From NCBI GenBank assembly GCA_964483175.1, contig CAZAAT010000022.1, positions 1 through 32,780 on the forward strand: a DNA stretch of 32,780 bases, given 5' to 3'. Made by a program: the position numbers and the translations under genes. Each line of letters opens with the position of its first letter. Position 1 is the stretch's first letter. Source of the stretch: JAAYHC01 sp964483175 (GTDB taxonomy: Bacteria > Bacillota > UBA5301). This document shows, piece after piece, positions 15,397 to 23,071 of the stretch. The notes under the pieces were generated by a model. The model was not told the DNA's origin. It did no database searches and saw nothing but the letters and a program-made list of their open reading frames with translations.

Positions 15397-16383
15397 TTAG
15401 AAGTCGTATTGATCAACGTTTTCCGCGGTCACGTGAACCCAAGCTTGGCCGGTAAGTACCCTGCCTTCGAGCGAGAGGTTGTTATAGCCTGGCACCCCAA
15501 GATCGATACCCGCGGTAACTTCCTGGCCCTCCAAGACCATCACCGCTAACTTATTCATGGCGTAGCCGGCATCGGCCGGATCCCAGAAACCGATCATCTT
15601 CGTCGCTCCGCTTCTGAGGTACTGACCGGAGACCGAAGGGATACTGGTGCCGACGACAAAAACCTCATCCTGCAGTCCAAGCTCCTCTACTGCCAAGCCG
15701 GCACCTGCCGGGTCGGTGGAAGCGCTACCCTGGATACCTTTGAGATTGGGGTAGGCCTTGAGCAGTTCGCGGGTTTTCTCGTAAGCCCTCTGTTGATCGT
15801 CATAAGCCTCGAACTTGCCGATGAACTTCAGATTCGGGTAATTTTTCTCTGCATAGGCCACTGCACCATCAACCCACTGATTGTGGGATTTAGAGGTAAA
15901 ACTGCCGACGAACCCGGCCCATTCTCCCTCATAGTCCATATACTCGGCCAAGGCTTTGATGAATTCTTCACCATAAGCGGTATTATCAAAAGCCTCAATA
16001 TCCCAGTGCATATTCTGCTGGTTCGCAGCCTCATGGGTGATCACCACGATCCCTTTATCCATCGCTTTCTTTAAGACCGGCTCCAAAGCCTCAACCGAGA
16101 ATGGAACGACGCAGATTGCATCGACTTTTTGCGCGATCAAATCCTCAATTATCTGCACCTGTAGGGCGGCGTCGGCTTTTTCCGGCCCGACCTGAAACGC
16201 GTTATGTCCGGTGTCCTTGGCAAACTTGTTCACACCTTGCTCCATCCTATTGAACCAACCCACCCCGCTGAGCTTGACGACAGTCGCAATAGTGTAGGAT
16301 TTGGCTTCGGCCGTTGCGGCAAAAACGGCCAGCGAGCCTAAGAGCAGAGACAACACGACTACTACGGATAACAACCTTTTCAA
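15397..16383 (-). CDS. Sugar-binding protein of CUT2 ABC importer (LsrB/RhaS-like)
   Basis: 328-residue periplasmic-binding-protein fold type I (RbsB superfamily). A signal peptide (MKRLLSVVVVLSLLLGSLAV, cleavage near ATAEA) has no lipobox cysteine. The mature start YTIATVVKLSGVGWFNRMEQ and the late TSIPSVSGQYLRSGATKMIG and GFWDPADAG resemble LsrB and RhaS more than RbsB. Several positions that contact AI-2 in LsrB (as I recall them) appear changed, so AI-2 is not the obvious ligand. The start is TTG with GGAGG 8 nt upstream. It is followed by its ATPase, two permeases and the DhaKL genes, so the ligand probably feeds a DhaK- or FGGY-type kinase. Confidence 0.92.
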   Translation of the reverse strand: MKRLLSVVVVLSLLLGSLAVFAATAEAKSYTIATVVKLSGVGWFNRMEQGVNKFAKDTGHNAFQVGPEKADAALQVQIIEDLIAQKVDAICVVPFSVEALEPVLKKAMDKGIVVITHEAANQQNMHWDIEAFDNTAYGEEFIKALAEYMDYEGEWAGFVGSFTSKSHNQWVDGAVAYAEKNYPNLKFIGKFEAYDDQQRAYEKTRELLKAYPNLKGIQGSASTDPAGAGLAVEELGLQDEVFVVGTSIPSVSGQYLRSGATKMIGFWDPADAGYAMNKLAVMVLEGQEVTAGIDLGVPGYNNLSLEGRVLTGQAWVHVTAENVDQYDF

Positions 16384-16439
16384 TTTTAGTACCTCCCTTT
16401 ATCCTTTAGTGCAAACCCGGTTTTTCGGGTGTCACTCGG

Positions 16440-17609
16440 TTATAAAGACTCTCGGTAAAGGCGCTCCAAGTCTGTGGGGGTCACCGGTTTGGGGTTGTTT
16501 TCCAAACCGCCCGACATGGTCCGAAAAGTATCTGCCACCAGAGTCGGAATGAGCTCCGGCGTTACGCCCAGACTGCTAAGTGTGATATCTCGGCCGACCT
16601 TTTGTAAAAAGCTCCGCAAGGCGTCAGGGGACTTCGCGGCCAGGTCAACAGATGGCAATCCATCCTCCGGGGAACCCAATAACTGCGCCAGGGTTGCGAA
16701 TTTTTCTGGGTTGGCTGCCTGGTTGTGCCGCAGATAAGCAACACCCAGAGCCGCTAGCGTTTGCCCGTGCGTTTTATCTAGCCGGCCGCTGATGGGATGG
16801 GCAGCACTGTGAATCACAACCGTACCGGCAATGTCTATAGCTAAGCCGGCCAGGGTGCTTGCCCACGCGAGCTTGGTTCTGGCTTCAAGATCGGCGCCAT
16901 CAGCAATCACGCGTTCGAGATAATTAACCACAAGTTTAATGGCCTGGGTTGCTATCAGATCAGAAAAGAGATTTGCACCTTTGGAGACATAAGCTTCGAG
17001 GGCATGGAAGAGTACATCAACCCCGGTATCTGCGGTAATCGTCGGTGGCATCGTGAGCATGAGTTCAGGATCGACAATTCCAACAGTCGGATAATTACAA
17101 GGGAAGCCGATTCCTGGTTTTTCAAGGGTTTGATCATTGGTGATGACAAGAAAGTGGTTGATTTCGGTTCCCGTCCCCGCCGTCGTCACGATCGCCACCA
17201 CCGGAAGTGAGCGAGTCGGGATGGTCTCAGCCAAAGAACCACCTGGTTGATAATCAGTAATCTCACCGGGGTTCACGGCACACATAGCGATGGCTTTGGC
17301 CGCATCGACGGCACTGCCTCCCCCGAGACCAACAACCAGGTCACACCCGTTGGCCTTGAGAACTTGAACGCCCAGCTTAACTTGGCTGGATAACGGATTC
17401 GGAGTTATTTGCTCAAAGATGACGCTCTCGATCGCCGCTTCCTGAAGTAGGCCGACGACCTTATCCAGAACTCCGGTTCTGCGGACGCTATTCTTCCCGG
17501 TCACAATCAGGGCTCTGCGGCCCATATTGCGAACAGCCGCGGGGAGCTCACCCAAGACGCCGGGACCGAAAAACAGTTTAGTGGGGATTTCCAAACGGAA
17601 TGTTGACAT
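16440..17609 (-). CDS. Iron-containing (type III) alcohol dehydrogenase
   Basis: 389-residue NAD(P)-dependent dehydrogenase. The Rossmann part contains GLGGGSAVDAAKAIA and the substrate region TTAGTGTEINHF. Metal ligands typical of the family are visible in DVLFHALEAYVS (Asp and His three apart) and AAHPISGRLDKTHGQ (two His). Family members reduce aldehydes or oxidise alcohols, lactaldehyde, 1,3-propanediol or glycerol-like polyols. The ATG at 17609 has GGAGG about 7 nt upstream; a further in-frame start at 17660 lacks one. It lies first in the sugar locus, 56 nt before the binding-protein gene, and may oxidise the imported polyol or dispose of reducing power. Substrate unknown. Confidence 0.92.
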   Translation of the reverse strand: MSTFRLEIPTKLFFGPGVLGELPAAVRNMGRRALIVTGKNSVRRTGVLDKVVGLLQEAAIESVIFEQITPNPLSSQVKLGVQVLKANGCDLVVGLGGGSAVDAAKAIAMCAVNPGEITDYQPGGSLAETIPTRSLPVVAIVTTAGTGTEINHFLVITNDQTLEKPGIGFPCNYPTVGIVDPELMLTMPPTITADTGVDVLFHALEAYVSKGANLFSDLIATQAIKLVVNYLERVIADGADLEARTKLAWASTLAGLAIDIAGTVVIHSAAHPISGRLDKTHGQTLAALGVAYLRHNQAANPEKFATLAQLLGSPEDGLPSVDLAAKSPDALRSFLQKVGRDITLSSLGVTPELIPTLVADTFRTMSGGLENNPKPVTPTDLERLYRESL

Positions 17610-17707
17610 GAAAGCACCTCCAGCTTTTTCGCCTATTCCCATGACAAGAATATGCGCCAAGCCGGAGGAGCATGTCAGACAAGTACACTTGAGTCATCCT
17701 GCACACT

Positions 17708-17755
17708 AAAAAAGGAGCCCCCGGCGCTGAATAAACTGCACCATAAAGCTCCTTT
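17708..17755 (-). terminator. Intrinsic terminator of the amino acid transporter operon
   Basis: Read on the minus strand, an AAAGGAGC arm at 17748-17755 pairs with GCTCCTTT at 17711-17718 across a long loop of about 29 nt, and the second arm runs into six T residues. It begins 23 nt after the stop of the ATPase gene and separates the amino acid operon from the sugar locus. Confidence 0.7.
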
Positions 17756-17777
17756 GTTATTATTATTGACCGTTAGT

Positions 17778-18521
17778 CTACAATACTTTACTGATAAAGC
17801 TCGCCGTCCGTGGGTGCTGCGGGTTGGCCAAAACCTGTTTAGGCGACCCTTCTTCGAGGATCTGGCCATCATCGATGAACATCACCCGATTCGCCACCTC
17901 ACGCGCAAAACCGAGCTCATGGGTGACCGCCAGCATGGTCATACCGTTTTCGGCCAGATCTCGCATCACCGAGAGCACTTCGCCGACCAACTCCGGATCA
18001 AGCGCTGAGGTCGGCTCATCAAAGAGCATCACCTTCGGCTGCATCGCTAGGGCTCTGGCGATCGCTACTCGCTGCTGCTGTCCGCCGGAAAGGCGGGAGG
18101 GATACTCATTCACCTTGTCGGCCAGCCCCACTCGGACCAGGTATTGTCTGGCTACCTCCCGGGCCTCACTCCGCGAAATCTTTTTGACGGTAGTTAGCCC
18201 TTCGACTACATTTTCTAAGGCCGTCCGGTGCGGAAAGAGATTAAAGCGCTGAAAAACCATGCCAATCTCTGATCTCATCCGGTTCAGATGCCGCTCCTTC
18301 TGAAACGGCTTACGTGTTGCTGGCTTGACCGGTTCCCCGTCAATTTCGACCTCACCGGCATCCGGCTCCTCGAGGTGGTTAATACAGCGTAGCAAGGTAC
18401 TCTTGCCCCCACCGCTTGGTCCGATGATGCAGACTACCTCACCCTTGGTAACCTCAAAAGACACCCCTTTGAGTACATCTAGCGAACCAAAGGACTTATA
18501 TAATCCATTTACTCTAACCAT
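17778..18521 (-). CDS. Polar amino acid ABC transporter ATP-binding protein (GlnQ/HisP type)
   Basis: 247-residue cytoplasmic ATPase with Walker A GPSGGGKST, a Q-loop in MVFQRFNLFPH, signature LSGGQQQRVAIARAL, Walker B MLFDEPTSALDPE, and the switch histidine in LAVTHELGF. The AREVANRVMFIDDGQI tail is typical of amino acid importers of the PAAT family. The ATG at 18521 is taken because AGGAG stands 9 nt upstream; in-frame starts at 18548 and 18578 overlap the permease gene. It is the last gene of the three-gene operon, 19 nt after the permease, and is closed by the terminator at 17708-17755. Confidence 0.95.
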   Translation of the reverse strand: MVRVNGLYKSFGSLDVLKGVSFEVTKGEVVCIIGPSGGGKSTLLRCINHLEEPDAGEVEIDGEPVKPATRKPFQKERHLNRMRSEIGMVFQRFNLFPHRTALENVVEGLTTVKKISRSEAREVARQYLVRVGLADKVNEYPSRLSGGQQQRVAIARALAMQPKVMLFDEPTSALDPELVGEVLSVMRDLAENGMTMLAVTHELGFAREVANRVMFIDDGQILEEGSPKQVLANPQHPRTASFISKVL

Positions 18522-18540
18522 AGGGGTCGGCTCCTTTCCA

Positions 18541-19200
18541 TCAATCATAAACAGCCAGCCTGCGTTCGAGGCGACCAAAGGTCACGGTAAAGAAAGTCGT
18601 CAACAGGAGATATAATGCGCCGGCAGCCAGGAAGATCTCCATCGGCCGGAAAGTCGTCGCATACATCTGCTGAGCGGTGCGCATCAAATCAACCATCGAA
18701 ATCGTTGCTACCAGGGATGAATCTTTGAGTAGGGCAATAAACTCGTTGCCCAACGGCGGAATCATCCTCCGGTATGCTTGCGGCAGAATGATGCGCATCA
18801 TCGCCTGAAAATAGCTCATGCCGATGGATCGAGCCGCCTCCATCTGACCTTTATCGATGGACTGAATCGCCGCTCTGATAATCTCAGCTATGTATGCTGC
18901 GGAATTGATGCTCAACCCCGTCACAGCAGCGGCAAACGGACTCAACTTGATCCCCATCTGCAATGGTAAGCCGTAATAGATCACAAACAGCTGTAACAGT
19001 AAGGGTGTGCCCCGGATCAACCAGGTGTAAAACCTGGCCAGCGACCTAACCACCCAGTTTTTTGAGATCGAGGCCAAGGCGATAAATAGACCAAGCACCG
19101 ATCCGATAACGATTGCCAGCGCGGTTAGTTCAACAGTTGTGACGGCCCCTTTTGCCAAGACGGGCAGGTATTTCCAGACGATAGCGAAATCAAAGTCCAC
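18541..19200 (-). CDS. Polar amino acid ABC transporter permease (HisM/GlnP type)
   Basis: 219-residue inner-membrane permease. It has the N-terminal signature AKGAVTTVELTALAIVIG of the HEQRo/PAAT family, TWLIRGTPLLLQLF, and the EAA-type loop GQMEAARSIGMSYFQAM followed by ILPQAYRRMIPPLGNEFI. A single permease gene suggests a homodimer. A GTG start with GGAGG about 7 nt upstream is used. It lies between the binding-protein and ATPase genes. Confidence 0.95.
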   Translation of the reverse strand: MDFDFAIVWKYLPVLAKGAVTTVELTALAIVIGSVLGLFIALASISKNWVVRSLARFYTWLIRGTPLLLQLFVIYYGLPLQMGIKLSPFAAAVTGLSINSAAYIAEIIRAAIQSIDKGQMEAARSIGMSYFQAMMRIILPQAYRRMIPPLGNEFIALLKDSSLVATISMVDLMRTAQQMYATTFRPMEIFLAAGALYLLLTTFFTVTFGRLERRLAVYD

Positions 19201-19217
19201 GCATTAGCCTCCAAAAA

Positions 19218-19991
19218 TTACTCGGCTCCAGTTAGCCACTTCTCTGAGAGTTTGTCGATAAAACCTTCGTTGATTAAATCTAACAAAATAGCATCGATAG
19301 CATTTTGCAGATCATCGTCTTGCTTACGATAGGCAATCCCGATCGGCTCAGGCACGACTTCGCAGGCCACCTTAAATGCGTTCGGGCGTGAGAAGGAATA
19401 ATAATTGGCTACCAAGAGGTCAACAACGCCAGCATCGATCCGGCCAATAGCTAAATCCAAGAAGACCTCGGTAAACTTCGGATATTCGACGATCTCCCGA
19501 ACCCCAGGAATGGTCCTGGCAGCCTCAGCACTGGTGCTGCCCAACTGGGTGCCGATAATTTTCCCTTTCAGATCATCCAGGGTCTTAATCGAACTATTGG
19601 CGGTGGTTACCACAACCTGTCCCATATCGATATAGGGCGGGCTGAAATCAACCTGCTTAGCGCGTTCCTCGGTAATACTCATAGCTGAACAGATGATATC
19701 AAACTTACCGCTATTGAGGGCGAGGATTACCCCATTCCATTCGGTCGGAATCCACTCGACCTCAACACCAAGGCGCCGGCCAATCTCCCTGGCCATATCA
19801 ATGTCAAATCCGATCAGTTCGTTGTTCTCATCGCGAAACTCCATCGGGGGGTAGGCATCATCAATGCCGATGACTAACTTACCTGCTTTCTTCACGCGAT
19901 CCAGCGAACCGTCGCCAGCGGCCAAAACTGCCGGTGCCACCAGAGCGATGGCCAAGAGCATACTCAGACAAACTATAAGTGCCTTCTTCAC
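19218..19991 (-). CDS. Polar amino acid-binding protein of ABC importer (family 3)
   Basis: 257-residue extracytoplasmic binding protein. A signal peptide (MKKALIVCLSMLLAIALV, cleavage near VLAA) lacks a lipobox cysteine at the cleavage site. The body shows IGIDDAYPPMEFRDENNE, LIGFDIDMAREIGRRLG, and SAMSITEERAKQVDFSPPY, whose arginine normally holds the amino acid carboxylate, then GTQLGSTSAEAAR. This is the glutamine/arginine/cystine-type family; the exact ligand is not readable. The GTG start follows GAGGAG and GGAG stretches. It is first in the operon. Confidence 0.94.
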   Translation of the reverse strand: MKKALIVCLSMLLAIALVAPAVLAAGDGSLDRVKKAGKLVIGIDDAYPPMEFRDENNELIGFDIDMAREIGRRLGVEVEWIPTEWNGVILALNSGKFDIICSAMSITEERAKQVDFSPPYIDMGQVVVTTANSSIKTLDDLKGKIIGTQLGSTSAEAARTIPGVREIVEYPKFTEVFLDLAIGRIDAGVVDLLVANYYSFSRPNAFKVACEVVPEPIGIAYRKQDDDLQNAIDAILLDLINEGFIDKLSEKWLTGAE

Positions 19992-20028
19992 AACTCCACT
20001 CTCCTCACCATAACAAGTATATTGCCAT

Positions 20029-20055
20029 TTTACTTTATTGTGGTAAAAAAGTAAA
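20029..20055. promoter_or_regulatory. AT-rich dyad upstream of amino acid transporter operon
   Basis: An 8-bp perfect inverted repeat (TTTACTTT / AAAGTAAA, 11-nt loop) lies 38-64 bp before the binding-protein start. A TATACT at 20016-20021 (minus strand) could be a -10 element, but the -35 at 17-bp spacing (ACCACA) is poor. The dyad may be an operator overlapping the promoter. No T-run follows it on the minus strand. Confidence 0.3.
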
Positions 20056-20095
20056 GTAGTGAAAGCGCACTTAAGTTCTTCCTTGATCTAGTCGG

Positions 20096-20902
20096 TTAAT
20101 CCAACTGTTTTTGTAGATAGAGCATGATGTAGTCTTCGATGGGAGCCGGCACAGCATTGCCCGACTCGATGACTTCGCTACGTTTAACCGTAGTCACCAT
20201 CTCGCCGCCGCCCATCTCTGCCGGCAATTCGAGGATAATCTGGTTGGTGACGGACCGACCGACATAATCCCCGCTGCCCAATGACCAGAATGACTTGCCC
20301 CAGGCCTTCAGATCCAGATTCATCTCGGTCTGGAGGTAATCAACCGTCCCTCTCTCCAACTCGGTATAATGTCGGATAACCGCAACCTTATCCGTGCCAA
20401 TCGGCACAATTTCTTGTAGCTGATAGGTGGTTGTCACCGGTAGGATCGCATTTACATAGGGGATAGCAAGCTCGGTTGTAATCGTCCAGGACATACCGGC
20501 CGCAACCGGAATCGGTGGAAAGAAGTCCACGCCGGTCACCGCTCCGCCAGGGGTATCAATATAGGCAAAGTCAGGCGCCAGAAGCCGATAGGTTACCTGA
20601 TCACTGATTCTCTCACCGTTGGGCAGAGTAACCACGGTCTCTTCAAGCCGACTAATAACCTCATCCTCGGCAGCCTGCGTTGTTAAGGTGGTGCGATAAT
20701 ACATCATTTTCGGACTGTGATCAGATAACTCCACCCAGGGAACCTCGACCTGCGTACTAACCTCCCCGGTGTATACAAGTACCTCCCCAGGGCAGGTATC
20801 ATAGCCAAAAGAATATTGTGATTGGGCGAAGGCGCTCACCGCCACCGACATCAAAGCAACCAAACCGACCACAACCAACTTGGAACGTAAGTATCTGTGC
20901 AT
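20096..20902 (-). CDS. Secreted protein of unknown function
   Basis: 268-residue protein I do not recognise. It starts with a signal peptide (MHRYLRSKLVVVGLVALM, cleavage near AFA-Q) and continues as a beta-rich, membrane-free extracytoplasmic domain with repeated Thr/Val-rich strands, two cysteines at most, and acidic/aromatic stretches such as FDTPGG-like DTPGGAVTGVDFFPP. No catalytic motif is evident. The ATG at 20902 follows a run of eight G residues that can act as ribosome site; a start 45 nt upstream would spoil the signal peptide. A shifted frame of cysteine-rich character runs into it across the G run (see findings). It precedes the amino acid transporter operon by about 100 nt and is divergent from fapA. 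Confidence 0.75.
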   Translation of the reverse strand: MHRYLRSKLVVVGLVALMSVAVSAFAQSQYSFGYDTCPGEVLVYTGEVSTQVEVPWVELSDHSPKMMYYRTTLTTQAAEDEVISRLEETVVTLPNGERISDQVTYRLLAPDFAYIDTPGGAVTGVDFFPPIPVAAGMSWTITTELAIPYVNAILPVTTTYQLQEIVPIGTDKVAVIRHYTELERGTVDYLQTEMNLDLKAWGKSFWSLGSGDYVGRSVTNQIILELPAEMGGGEMVTTVKRSEVIESGNAVPAPIEDYIMLYLQKQLD

Positions 20903-21003
20903 GCCAACATCCCCCCCCAAGCTTGTCAAAGACTTCTTTGCCCTCATCCCAACAAAGACCTCTATTTAAATTGGGACAAATATCACAATTACCTCCGCAA
21001 CGG

Positions 21004-21032
21004 TTGATTTCCAACTTTTTCTGTGTTATATT
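21004..21032 (+). promoter_or_regulatory. Sigma-70-type promoter of the fapA leader
   Basis: TTGATT (21004-21009) and TATATT (21027-21032) stand 17 bp apart, close to the TTGACA/TATAAT consensus. Transcription would begin near 21039, giving about 130 nt of RNA before the terminator at 21139-21168 and about 160 nt before the fapA start. Confidence 0.6.
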
Positions 21033-21052
21033 AATTACCAAATTGGTCATGT

Positions 21053-21138
21053 ATGCAGTAATGCTTCGCTTCGGGGCAATGACTGATACAGTTTTCTTCG
21101 CGGTAAGGCAGATAGTACTTTTCAGCGGTAGCACTGCA
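21053..21138 (+). ncRNA. Structured leader RNA or small RNA upstream of fapA, class not recognised
   Basis: The ends of this segment can form a long interrupted stem: TGCAGT (21054-21059) with ACTGCA (21133-21138), then after a three-base bulge GCT with AGC, then CGCT with AGCG, about 13 pairs in all. Inside is a roughly 50-nt loop region with a short hairpin (ACTG-ATA-CAGT). The stem is followed directly by a terminator hairpin. A promoter, a closed multi-branch-like domain and a terminator in front of a gene are typical of a riboswitch or attenuator; an independent small RNA is the alternative. I compared it from memory with GEMM-I and GEMM-II, guanidine-I, fluoride, THF, yybP-ykoY and NiCo motifs and saw no match. 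Confidence 0.4.
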
Positions 21139-21168
21139 CACCGTCCTCTTAAGGGGATGGTGTTTTTT
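21139..21168 (+). terminator. Intrinsic terminator just upstream of fapA
   Basis: A 24-base self-complementary segment (21139-21162, two G-U pairs, otherwise fully paired around CTTAAG) is followed by six T residues (21163-21168). Because the upstream gene is divergent, no upstream coding transcript needs ending here, so this terminator acts on RNA started inside the intergenic region. The fapA ribosome site begins about 15 nt downstream. Confidence 0.7.
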
Positions 21169-21196
21169 ATTCTATTAGGAATAGGTGGTAACGCTT

Positions 21197-23071
21197 GTGA
21201 ATTTCGAGAATCTCAAAAACTTTCTAGATCTAATTGATATTCCAGAGAGTACTAATCATATTCATTTTGCCAGAAATGCTGATGCTAATGGCACTGCGTC
21301 GCTGCGCAATGGAGCGATCCAGGTAACTGATCCGGGGCATCTGGGCAAAGCAGCAACGCTTATACCCGGCGCCAACGTGGTTCTCTTTGTCAACGGCCAA
21401 CTGATCCGTGATCGGATCACGGTAACCGCCAAGGATGAGATCGAAGTATATCCGGAAAACACCTCCGGCGAGCGATTTGTCAGCTTGTCCATCTCCGAAT
21501 CTGAACTCTCCGCCCGCTTAAAGGTGACCTATACCCCCAAAACAGTGTACCACCTGCTCGAAGCCGAGCCTGATAACTGCCTGACAATCCATGCGGTTCC
21601 AGCTAGCTTTGAAGCTCCCGAGCGCTACACCACAACGGAACTCCTCGAATACCTGAGAGATAATGACGTTGTTTACGGCATCGATGAAGAGACGGTAGAA
21701 ATGCTGGCCAACGAGGGTGGAGATGCGATTGTCGCCCGCGGAATCCCTCCTGTACCGGGCTCAGATGCCGAGATCGAATTACTCTTTCCGACCGAAGTTT
21801 TTCGGGCCAAAAAGAAAAATTGTGGCGCTCTAAAGTTAGATATCTTGGACCAATTTGACCTGGTGCAGGTAGAACCCGGGGATGTGCTGGCCAAAAAAAT
21901 ACCTGCTCGCCCTGGCTGTACAGGAATGACCGTCTCGGGAGAACCGATTGTCCCCGCCAAGCCAAAAGATGTCGCTCTCTTGACCGGCGATGGGGCCGAA
22001 CTCACCCCAGATGGGCTAGCGGTCGTTGCCGTAAAGGCCGGATTGCCCCGGATGAAAAATAATTGCATCGGGGTATTGCCGTTTTACACCCACCACGGCG
22101 ACCTTGATCCGAAACATGGTCATTTGAGTTTTAATGGCCACGTAGTCGTTACCGGCAATGTTTATGGCAATGTCAGGCTGACAGCGAGCGGGGATATTAT
22201 TGTCCTGGGGTCGGTCAGTGACGCCGAGGTCGTCGCCGGCGGCACGCTTACGGTCAAAAGATCGGTCATCTCAGCAAATCTCAAAGCCGGTGGGCAAGAT
22301 GCCATCTTAAGTTCGCTAGTGACCAAACTAATGATCCTAGCAAGTGAGATCGGCCTCTTGGCGGGCGCGATCAACCAGGTGCTCACCAACCCCTCATTTA
22401 TCAAAACCGGCTTGGACAAGTCTTCAACAGGACATCTAACCTGTTTGTTGCTTGAGAGCAAATTTGCTAACATTCCGAAACAATTCGAAGAATTGATCTC
22501 ACTCAGTCGTGAGTCCGCTTATGAGCAGATCCGGCTGCTGCTACAGGCCTGCTACCGCAAGTTTTCAGGGCTTAATTCGCTCGAATTTCAGGATCCCCAG
22601 GAGATCCGGTCGATAGAGGCGCTTTTATTCACCAAGGCCAAGGCGCTGGCCGCAGAGATAAACACTCCGGCGAACCTTAACATCACTTATGCCCAAAACT
22701 CTGTCCTGCAAGCGAGCGGAAAAATCCTCTGCATCGGTCGGGGTTGTTACGATTGTGAGTTATATGCCGGCGATGATGTGAAAGTTATCGGCCAGGAGGG
22801 CTACTTTAGAGGTAAGAGAGTTATAGCCGGCGGAAACGTAGACATCTATGATTTGGGCTGCCCATCAGGTCATGAAACCGTCGTCGAGTTCGCACAAAAC
22901 GCCAAACTCCGCGCAGATATCGTCCGCATTAACACGGTGATCAAAACCGGACGACAATCGGCCCGCATCGACGAAGACCAACGACTGCTCAAAGCCTGGG
23001 TTGATTACAAAGGCAAGTTGAATGTTAGCGCACTGAGACTGCAATCCGATGATCAGCGGCGCTGGGCATAA
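21197..23071 (+). CDS. fapA: FapA family protein (DUF342, polymerisation-like beta-helical domain)
   Basis: 624-residue cytoplasmic protein of the FapA/DUF342 family. The N-terminal 150 residues contain strands such as GANVVLFVNGQLIRD and YHLLEAEPDNC. The family core has DNDVVYGIDEETVE, a GDVLAKKIPARPGCTGMTV block, LTPDGLAVVAVKAG, and the repetitive GHVVVTGNVYGNVRLTASGD, which forms a right-handed beta-helix in the family. A helical insert (about residues 370-480) precedes a return to beta-helix (DVKVIGQEGYFRGKRVIAGG). Such proteins are linked to flagellar assembly and polar localisation, but no flagellar gene is nearby. The GTG at 21197 has AGGTGG 8 nt upstream. Its 3' end overlaps the convergent gene by 19 bp. 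Confidence 0.9.
   Translation: MNFENLKNFLDLIDIPESTNHIHFARNADANGTASLRNGAIQVTDPGHLGKAATLIPGANVVLFVNGQLIRDRITVTAKDEIEVYPENTSGERFVSLSISESELSARLKVTYTPKTVYHLLEAEPDNCLTIHAVPASFEAPERYTTTELLEYLRDNDVVYGIDEETVEMLANEGGDAIVARGIPPVPGSDAEIELLFPTEVFRAKKKNCGALKLDILDQFDLVQVEPGDVLAKKIPARPGCTGMTVSGEPIVPAKPKDVALLTGDGAELTPDGLAVVAVKAGLPRMKNNCIGVLPFYTHHGDLDPKHGHLSFNGHVVVTGNVYGNVRLTASGDIIVLGSVSDAEVVAGGTLTVKRSVISANLKAGGQDAILSSLVTKLMILASEIGLLAGAINQVLTNPSFIKTGLDKSSTGHLTCLLLESKFANIPKQFEELISLSRESAYEQIRLLLQACYRKFSGLNSLEFQDPQEIRSIEALLFTKAKALAAEINTPANLNITYAQNSVLQASGKILCIGRGCYDCELYAGDDVKVIGQEGYFRGKRVIAGGNVDIYDLGCPSGHETVVEFAQNAKLRADIVRINTVIKTGRQSARIDEDQRLLKAWVDYKGKLNVSALRLQSDDQRRWA

Noticed and set aside
16401..16440. ACCCG/CGGGT hairpin before the LsrB/RhaS-like gene as a terminator
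   Set aside because: Five pairs only and no T-run on the minus strand; the downstream gene is probably co-transcribed.
17680..17691. CAAGTACACTTG half-palindrome between the amino acid terminator and the alcohol dehydrogenase gene
   Set aside because: Arms of only 5 bp and no convincing promoter nearby; too short to call an operator.
20060..20073. TGAAAGCGCACTTA resembling a catabolite-responsive element upstream of the amino acid operon
   Set aside because: The right half departs from the TGNAANCGNTNNCA consensus at the T and at the final C, and the element is outside the best promoter position.
21004..21168. Known c-di-GMP (GEMM) riboswitch upstream of fapA
   Set aside because: The conserved GCAAAGCC and CAAACC-type segments are not present, so the leader was left unclassified.
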